Assembly (NCBI GenBank): GCA_023432225.1
Contig: JAEYUW010000009.1
Span: forward strand, 1-64,000
Origin: Verrucomicrobiota bacterium
Lineage (GTDB): Bacteria > Verrucomicrobiota > Verrucomicrobiia > Opitutales > Opitutaceae
Direction of reading: 5' to 3'
Length of the DNA: 64,000 nt
Of the stretch, positions 59,931-64,000 are shown in pieces (position 1 is the first letter of the stretch; each line of letters starts with the position of its first letter). The translations under genes were made by a program, and so were the position numbers. A model generated the notes under the pieces. It searched no databases, was not told the DNA's origin, and saw only the letters and a program-made list of their open reading frames with translations.

Positions 59931-60359
59931 ATGAATCTGAAGAAGGCCCGCGCCGCGTTCACGCTCATCGAAATCCTCCTCGTCATCGCCCTCATCGGCC
60001 TGCTGGCCGGCGTGCTGATCACGAACACCACCGGCGTGTTCGACCAAGGCCAGGAATCGGCGGCGAAGATCTTCGTGCGCGACACGATGAAACTCGCGCT
60101 CACGCGCTATCGCATGGACCTCGGCGATTATCCGTCCACCACCGAAGGCCTCGCCGCCCTCATCACGGCGCCGGCGAGCAAGGCCGACCGCTGGCGCGGT
60201 CCTTACATCGAGGCTCCCAGCGGCAAGCTTCCGCTCGATCCGTGGGGCGAGGCCTATCGCTACCGCTATCCCGGCACGAAAAACAAGGGCGCCTACGACC
60301 TCTACTCGGTCGGCAAGGACAAAGCCGAAGGCACCGAAGACGACGTCGGCAACTGGTGA
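59931..60359 (+). CDS. gspG: Type II secretion major pseudopilin
   Basis: 142 residues. Prepilin leader MNLKKARAA followed by the methylated-Phe helix FTLIEILLVIALIGLLAGVL (E5 of the mature protein present). The cleavage site has Ala, not Gly, before Phe. The head carries the GspG calcium-site sequence DLYSVGKDKAEGTEDDVGNW and TEGLAALITAP, PYIE and LDPWGEAYRYRYPG, all typical of GspG. Forms the pseudopilus that pushes folded proteins through the outer-membrane secretin. The start of gspH overlaps its stop as GTGA if GTG 60356 is used. Confidence 0.94.
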   Translation: MNLKKARAAFTLIEILLVIALIGLLAGVLITNTTGVFDQGQESAAKIFVRDTMKLALTRYRMDLGDYPSTTEGLAALITAPASKADRWRGPYIEAPSGKLPLDPWGEAYRYRYPGTKNKGAYDLYSVGKDKAEGTEDDVGNW

Positions 60360-61045
60360 GCGCCCGTGCGCTTCCGGGCCGAGAAGCGCGTCGCGCCACC
60401 GCGCATCGCATGAGTTTCGGTCACGATCAAGCTTGCCGAGGTGCGAGTCGTGCCGGGCCTCGTAGCGGAAGCCGTGAGGCTTTCGCCGTATTCGCCCGGG
60501 CGAAATTCTTACGAATGCCGCTACGGCGGACGACGCCGGAAAGCGGTTCGCGCGGTGCTCGCGCCTTCACGCTCGTCGAGCTGCTCCTCGTGCTCGCGTT
60601 GATCGCGGTGTTCGCGGCGGTGTTCATTCCCGGCGTGAATTCGATTCTCGACCAGATGAACGATCGCGGCCCCGAGCAACTGCTCAGCGAGGCCGTGCTG
60701 GCGGCGCGCACCGATGCGCTGGAGTCCGGTCGCGAAGTGGAACTCAGCTACGATCTGGAGAAACGCCAACTTGTTTACGGCGCCGCCGACACTCGCAGCG
60801 ACGCGCTGCCCGCCGGCATCACGCTCGAGCTTTTGCCGATGCAGGCCGGCGCCAGCATCCTTCTCGGTGGCGAACTTTCCGAGGCGCAGCAGGAACCGTT
60901 GAAGCGCGTGCGCTTCTTCGCGGACGGCACCTGCGAGCCCTTTCGCATGCGCGTAAAAGCCGGCCGCGACGCCAAGCCGCGCGTGCTCGTCGTCGATCCG
61001 TGGACGTGCGCCCTGAGCCCGGCGCCGACGAAAGGCGGGACATGA
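60356..61045 (+). CDS. gspH: Minor pseudopilin GspH, leader encoded through an R1 repeat
   Basis: Mature part: FTLVELLLVLALIAVFAAVFIPGV helix starting at Phe 71 (if GTG 60356 is the start), then DQMNDRGPEQLLSEAVLAARTDALESGR and a beta domain ending in DPWTCALSP, as in GspH/FimT. Three in-frame starts exist: GTG 60356 (overlapping gspG as GTGA), ATG 60410 and ATG 60515. The first two lie upstream of the R1 repeat (60461-60525) and the third lies inside it. Whichever is used, repeat-derived codons contribute to the leader; the longest forms would be about 70 and 52 residues, the shortest 17. Ala precedes the cleavage Phe. Caps the pseudopilus with GspI-K. Confidence 0.82.
   Translation: MSARALPGREARRATAHRMSFGHDQACRGASRAGPRSGSREAFAVFARAKFLRMPLRRTTPESGSRGARAFTLVELLLVLALIAVFAAVFIPGVNSILDQMNDRGPEQLLSEAVLAARTDALESGREVELSYDLEKRQLVYGAADTRSDALPAGITLELLPMQAGASILLGGELSEAQQEPLKRVRFFADGTCEPFRMRVKAGRDAKPRVLVVDPWTCALSPAPTKGGT
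60461..60525. repeat. Dispersed inverted repeat, family R1, copy 3 (within the gspH leader)
   Basis: A 65-bp element, CGTAGCGGAAGCCGTGAGGC to AATGCCGCTACG, with the same left arm as the copy at 15701-15777. In the gspH frame it reads GSREAFAVFARAKFLRMPLR. Confidence 0.85.
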
Positions 61046-61566
61046 GCACCGCTCGCTTCTCTGTAGCGGCGGTCTATGACCGCCGAGGGGGCACGATCGG
61101 CGGTCATAGACCGCCGCTACAGCACCGCGCCTTCACTCTCATCGAAGTTCTCGTCGCGCTCACGATTCTTGCCATCGCCGCGGTCGTGCTCGGTGCGGCC
61201 TATGCGAACACCCTCAACGCTCACGCCGCGATCGCACAGCGCGCCTCGGGCGGTTCCGCGATGGATTTCCTGCACGAACAAATTCTCAACGAACCGGAGC
61301 GCGAGAAGGTGGAGAAGGGCGGCGATCTCTCGCTGCCCGACGACCGCCGTTTGCGCTGGGAGGCGAAGGTCGAGGAGGCCGCCGTGCCGGATCTGTTCCG
61401 CGTGACCGTCACGACGCGGGTGGCGGGCGGCACGATGAAAGCGGAAGAGCAAGCCACCGAGACCTTCATGCTGTTGCGGCCGACCTGGAGCGACGCGCAG
61501 CGGCGCGAGCAGCTCCGCTCCGATTGGCGCGCCTCGCGCGAGAAATTGCAGGAGGCGCGGAAATGA
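61042..61566 (+). CDS. gspI: Minor pseudopilin GspI, leader encoded through an R5 repeat
   Basis: 174 residues. ATG 61042 overlaps the gspH stop as ATGA and no other start codon precedes the helix, so this start is well fixed. The first 30 residues, including SVAAVYDRRGG and GGHRPPLQ, are encoded by the inverted repeat 61062-61121. The helix begins at Phe 31: FTLIEVLVALTILAIAAVVL, with E5. The head is short and helical then beta, with EEQATETFMLLRPTW at the end, a GspI-like size and pattern. Ala precedes the cleavage Phe. Stop overlaps gspJ as ATGA. Confidence 0.85.
   Translation: MSTARFSVAAVYDRRGGTIGGHRPPLQHRAFTLIEVLVALTILAIAAVVLGAAYANTLNAHAAIAQRASGGSAMDFLHEQILNEPEREKVEKGGDLSLPDDRRLRWEAKVEEAAVPDLFRVTVTTRVAGGTMKAEEQATETFMLLRPTWSDAQRREQLRSDWRASREKLQEARK
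61062..61121. repeat. Inverted repeat, family R5 (TGTAGCGGCGGTC...), translated in gspI
   Basis: 60 bp. TGTAGCGGCGGTCTATGACC is repeated in inverse at the other end (GGTCATAGACCGCCGCTACA), and each arm is itself near-palindromic (GGCGGTCTATGACCGCC). The reading frame through it is open. Confidence 0.88.
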
Positions 61567-62414
61567 GCGCGTGGCTCGAAGTAGCGCAGGCGTCTCGCCT
61601 GCTCCGGAATGCAGGCGAGACGCCGGTGCCACGCAAACCGGCGCGTTTCGCTGCGGCATCTGTAGGGCTCGACCTTGCGTCGAGCCGCGCGCGCGTTCGC
61701 GGCATGTGCGGTTTGCGCGAGCGAGGCCTCACGCGAGGTGAGGCCCTACAAAGAACCATCGCAACGGGGCTCACTGGCCGGCTCCGCCGCGGTTTCACGC
61801 TCATCGAAGTCCTCCTCGCGACCGCGCTCCTCGGCGCGCTGTTGATCGCGATGAATTATTTTGTGTTCTCGATGGCCGAGATCTGGGGCGTCGGAGCCGA
61901 GCGGCGACTGTTCGAGCAACACGTCCGCGCCGTTACGCGCGAAGTCGAAACGATGCTCCGCACCGCGGCGCTGCCGCCGATCACGAATCAGATCCCGATC
62001 TTCGCCCGCGAAGTGCGACTCGACGACGGCCGACGCGAGACCCTGGTGACCTTCGAACTCGCCGAGGGCAGTCCGCGCCTGCCGTGGAAGACCGCGCCGC
62101 TGCCGGATGTGGTCTGCGCATTCGCGCACCAGCAAGGCAAGGGCCTGATGCTCTACTGGCAGTCGCGCTTGGAAAAGGAATTCGACGACGCCGTGCCGCG
62201 TCCGTTCGTGCTATCGGCGTTCGGTGCCGGGCTGAAATTCGAGTATCTCGAGGGCGACGGCAGCTTCTGGCGGGTTTACGATCAACTCCAGCGCGACAAC
62301 CAAGGGCGCTGGCGCATGCCGCAGCGTCTGCGGCTGTCCTTTGCGCACAACGACATGAAGGCCGACACCACCGTCGCACTCCCGCCGGCGCCGGGGCCGC
62401 TGCCGCATTACTGA
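61563..62414 (+). CDS. gspJ: Minor pseudopilin GspJ, leader encoded through two repeats
   Basis: 283 residues from ATG 61563 (ATGA overlap with gspI). The methyl-Phe helix FTLIEVLLATALLGALLIAM begins only at Phe 78, preceded by Gly. The first 77 residues contain two repeat translations: LEVAQASRLLRNAGETPVP (R6, 61581-61632) and VGLDLASSRARVRGMCGLRE and beyond (R2, 61661-61750). Later in-frame starts (ATG 61704, TTG 61713) also lie inside the R2 copy. The mature part, about 200 residues with EVETMLRTAALPPI and LRLSFAHNDMKAD, has the size of GspJ. Confidence 0.83.
   Translation: MSAWLEVAQASRLLRNAGETPVPRKPARFAAASVGLDLASSRARVRGMCGLRERGLTRGEALQRTIATGLTGRLRRGFTLIEVLLATALLGALLIAMNYFVFSMAEIWGVGAERRLFEQHVRAVTREVETMLRTAALPPITNQIPIFAREVRLDDGRRETLVTFELAEGSPRLPWKTAPLPDVVCAFAHQQGKGLMLYWQSRLEKEFDDAVPRPFVLSAFGAGLKFEYLEGDGSFWRVYDQLQRDNQGRWRMPQRLRLSFAHNDMKADTTVALPPAPGPLPHY
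61581..61632. repeat. Inverted repeat, family R6 (GTAGCGCAGGCGTCTCGCC...), translated in gspJ
   Basis: Left arm GTAGCGCAGGCGTCTCGCCTGC, itself a hairpin (GCAGGCG/CGCCTGC), and right arm GCAGGCGAGACGCCGGTGCC. The arms are complementary over the GCAGGCGAGACGCC block. Confidence 0.8.
61661..61750. repeat. Inverted repeat, family R2, copy 2 (translated in gspJ)
   Basis: 90 bp, TGTAGGGCTCGACCTTGCG to GAGGTGAGGCCCTACA. Same ends and length as the copy at 15861-15950, with paired changes in the hairpins (TTGCGTCGAG / TTGTGTCGAG; CACGCGAGGTG / CACACAAGGTG). Confidence 0.87.
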
Positions 62415-62423
62415 GAAACCCCA

Positions 62424-62521
62424 AGTGCCAAATCCCAAACGCCAAATCTCGCGCACCTCTGTCGCTTCGCCCTCGAAGCGGTGGCCGGCTTTGGCGTTTG
62501 GCCGTTTGGCCTTTGGAATTT
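62424..62521. repeat. Inverted repeat, family R7 (GTGCCAAATCCCAAACG...), start of gspK
   Basis: Left arm AGTGCCAAATCCCAAACGCC and right arm TTTGGCGTTTGGCCGTTTGG, made of short complementary CCAAA / TTTGG units. Its first bases contain the GTG start of gspK. Confidence 0.75.
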
Positions 62522-63594
62522 CCCGTGCGCCCGGCGCGCGGGATCGCGGTGCGGTGATCGTCCTCGTGCTCGTGACGATCATGCTCGCGGCGTTCCTGCT
62601 CACGGCGTTCATCCGCCGCAGCGGCACCGAACTCCTCGCCGATGCCCGCGCGGCGAACTTGAAGAGCCTGCGCGCAGAAGCTTACTCCGCACTCGAAACC
62701 ACGCTCGCCGTCCTCGCCGACTTCCGTGCGGTCGACGGAGCGTTGCGCAGCCCGGCCGAGGGTTGGGAAGATCCTTTGACCGACAGCGGCTTCACGCCGT
62801 CGACGGGGCGCGAAGTTGAAATCACTTTCGAGGACGAGTCCGCGAAGCTCTCGCTGCCGACCGCCAACGAGACCGAGATCCAGACGATGCTCGAGTTCGC
62901 CGGCGTCGAGCGCAACCAGGCCGAGCATCTCAGTCACATCCTTCATGTGTGGATCCACGACGCCCCGAAGGACGCCAGCGTCGATCTCGATATGCCGGAT
63001 TACACGCGTGCGGATCCGCCCTACGTCGCGGCGCACCGGGCGTTGCGCTCATGGCGCGAACTCGCGGCGGCCGAGTTGGACGAACGCGTGTTCTTCGACG
63101 AGGCCGGGCGTCCGACGCCGGTGTTCGATGCGTTCCGCCAGGAAGTCTCTCTGCTGTCGTTTCGTCGGGTGAATCTGAACTCGGCGCGCGCGGGCGTGTT
63201 GACCGCGCTCGGACTCGGCGCCGGCGAGGTGCAATCGCTGGAGAACTACCGCCTGCAGCCGAAACCGAAGGGCGAGACCGGCGTCTTTCGCTCCATCACC
63301 GAGGCGAGCACAGTCATGGGCGCCAGCATCACCGGCGACCGTTACAGCACCAACATCGAGGCGCTCCGGATCAACGTCGCCGTGCACCAAGGTCAGGTGG
63401 TTTACCGGCTCAGCGCCGTGGTTTCGGCCGGCACCAATGCCTCGAATCCCCAGCGGCGCGAAGAGCCGGCCAAGCCCGGCGCGGTGGAAACGGCCCCCTT
63501 GCCGGAGAGGAAAGCCTTGAACTACCCCTTCACCGTGCTGGAGATTAAAGAGAACGCCGAACCAACCGGGCCCATCGCGAGTCCCACGAGCTGA
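62425..63594 (+). CDS. gspK: Type II secretion minor pseudopilin GspK
   Basis: 389 residues from GTG 62425, which lies in an inverted repeat. The first ~40 residues (SRTSVASPSKRWPALAF and so on) are repeat-derived. The hydrophobic helix is RDRGAVIVLVLVTIMLAAFL; GspK helices lack the E5 glutamate, as here. The large head includes SLPTANETEIQTMLEFAGV, DYTRADPPYVAAHRALRSW, VNLNSARAGVLTALGLGAGE (a helix-hairpin-helix-like SAM stretch typical of GspK) and AVHQGQVVYRLSAVV. It sits at the pseudopilus tip with H, I and J. No overlap with gspJ (10-base gap); the next gene starts after one base. Confidence 0.85.
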   Translation: MPNPKRQISRTSVASPSKRWPALAFGRLAFGISRAPGARDRGAVIVLVLVTIMLAAFLLTAFIRRSGTELLADARAANLKSLRAEAYSALETTLAVLADFRAVDGALRSPAEGWEDPLTDSGFTPSTGREVEITFEDESAKLSLPTANETEIQTMLEFAGVERNQAEHLSHILHVWIHDAPKDASVDLDMPDYTRADPPYVAAHRALRSWRELAAAELDERVFFDEAGRPTPVFDAFRQEVSLLSFRRVNLNSARAGVLTALGLGAGEVQSLENYRLQPKPKGETGVFRSITEASTVMGASITGDRYSTNIEALRINVAVHQGQVVYRLSAVVSAGTNASNPQRREEPAKPGAVETAPLPERKALNYPFTVLEIKENAEPTGPIASPTS

Positions 63595-63595
63595 C

Positions 63596-64000
63596 ATGCC
63601 GACTTCCCCTCCCACCGCCGCGCCCGAACCGGTCCTCGACGAAACCGTCGTGCTGCCGGCCGAGGCGTTCTTCGTGCGCTGCGTGCCACTGGACCCCACG
63701 GCCGAGGTCGGCGATCAAGTCGAGCTCGCGCTCGAGACCCACGCGCCGTTCGCGCTCGGGCAACTTTTCTACGGCTACCATCGGGCGGCGGACGGGGCTT
63801 CCGCGCTGGTCTTTGCCACGCATCGGCGCCTGTTCGCGGCAGAAGGGTGGGACGGTGCCGCCGCGGTGTTGCCGGCTTTCGTTGCTTTGCTCGGCGATGC
63901 GCCCACGCACCGCAAGACGCGCACGTGGAGCGACGGCGCTTCGCTGATCGTCGCCGCTTGGGACGGCCGCGGTTCATTGCCGGCACTCGTGCTCGCGCGA
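63596..64000 (+). CDS. GspL/PilM-like assembly-platform protein, 5' part
   Basis: 135 codons visible, open to the right edge. ATG 63596 is one base after the gspK stop. The start is Pro-rich (PTSPPTAAPEPVLDETVV), then a cytoplasmic-looking domain with EAFFVRCVPLDPTAEVGDQV, ALETHAPFALGQLFYGYHRA, ALVFATHRRLF and SLIVAAWDGRG. The position after gspK and the absence of a signal peptide fit GspL or a PilM-like actin-fold protein, which connects the pseudopilus to the ATPase. The pattern of short strands supports that, but no diagnostic motif is in the visible part. Confidence 0.55.
   Translation, partial: MPTSPPTAAPEPVLDETVVLPAEAFFVRCVPLDPTAEVGDQVELALETHAPFALGQLFYGYHRAADGASALVFATHRRLFAAEGWDGAAAVLPAFVALLGDAPTHRKTRTWSDGASLIVAAWDGRGSLPALVLAR

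Noticed and set aside
1..64000. tRNA or rRNA genes
   Set aside because: No cloverleaf with a GTTCRANYC-type arm or rRNA stretch was recognised by eye; a tRNAscan/Infernal run would be decisive.

Overview
This is a GC-rich bacterial chromosome segment that most resembles the phylum Verrucomicrobiota, probably an Opitutaceae-like lineage. That assignment is inference. It rests on three proteins with a C-terminal VPEPS/IPEPS plus membrane helix plus Arg-rich tail (PEP-CTERM sorting signal), a PPi-dependent phosphofructokinase, a type II secretion cluster with RAFTLIE-type pseudopilins, and many dispersed inverted repeats whose translations (VYDRR...HRPPLQ, AQASRL...GETPVP, SGSREAFA) I associate with genomes of this group. 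No rRNA, tRNA, CRISPR array, transposase or phage gene was seen.

Layout. (1) 1-284: 3' end of a type IV pilin-like gene with its terminator. (2) 343-18717: a large glycan/lipid glycosyltransferase island made of two convergent, tightly overlapping gene trains. The plus train (343-9037) has two paralogous GT-C membrane enzymes, a methyltransferase-GT2 fusion, a GT87-like protein and another GT-C protein. The minus train (18717-9027) has two GT2 enzymes and four large membrane proteins, three of them paralogs. The trains meet with an 11-bp overlap of their 3' ends. (3) 18815-32592: mostly housekeeping and envelope genes: a DedA-like protein, xseA, exported MsrB, an M48 protease, three PEP-CTERM proteins (one a metalloprotease), a NamZ-like lipoprotein, DAHP synthase aroG, an RlmM-like and a SpoU-type RNA methyltransferase, and a secreted protein coupled to a small Imm31-like protein. 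(4) 32726-37391: kynU-kynB with a methyltransferase, and a small HTH gene bracketed by two copies of one AT-rich palindrome, followed by a FAD oxidoreductase. (5) 37437-41678: glgA, then aroF-pheA preceded by a Phe-rich leader peptide and an attenuator. (6) 43103-55451: two different full-length glutamate synthase large subunits on either side of gltD, with a lower-GC orphan gene between. (7) 55740-58021: a porin-like protein behind a candidate sigma-54 promoter, and pfp. (8) 58159-64000: a DUF481 protein and a type II secretion operon (gspC-like, gspG, H, I, J, K and a partial GspL/PilM-like gene).

The most striking features are: (a) a phenylalanine attenuator (peptide 39265-39336, terminator 39374-39408, antiterminator segment 39327-39334) in front of aroF-pheA; (b) the minor pseudopilin genes H, I, J and K, each of which has its possible start codons inside or upstream of a different dispersed repeat, so that repeat DNA encodes their cleavable leader peptides; (c) the palindrome-bracketed HTH gene; and (d) at least ten families of inverted repeats that sit against stop codons, between operon genes and in tandem clusters.

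Many starts lack a recognisable AGGAGG, while neighbouring genes often overlap by ATGA or GTGA. Translational coupling therefore probably matters here. Enzyme specificities of the membrane glycosyltransferases cannot be read from sequence alone.
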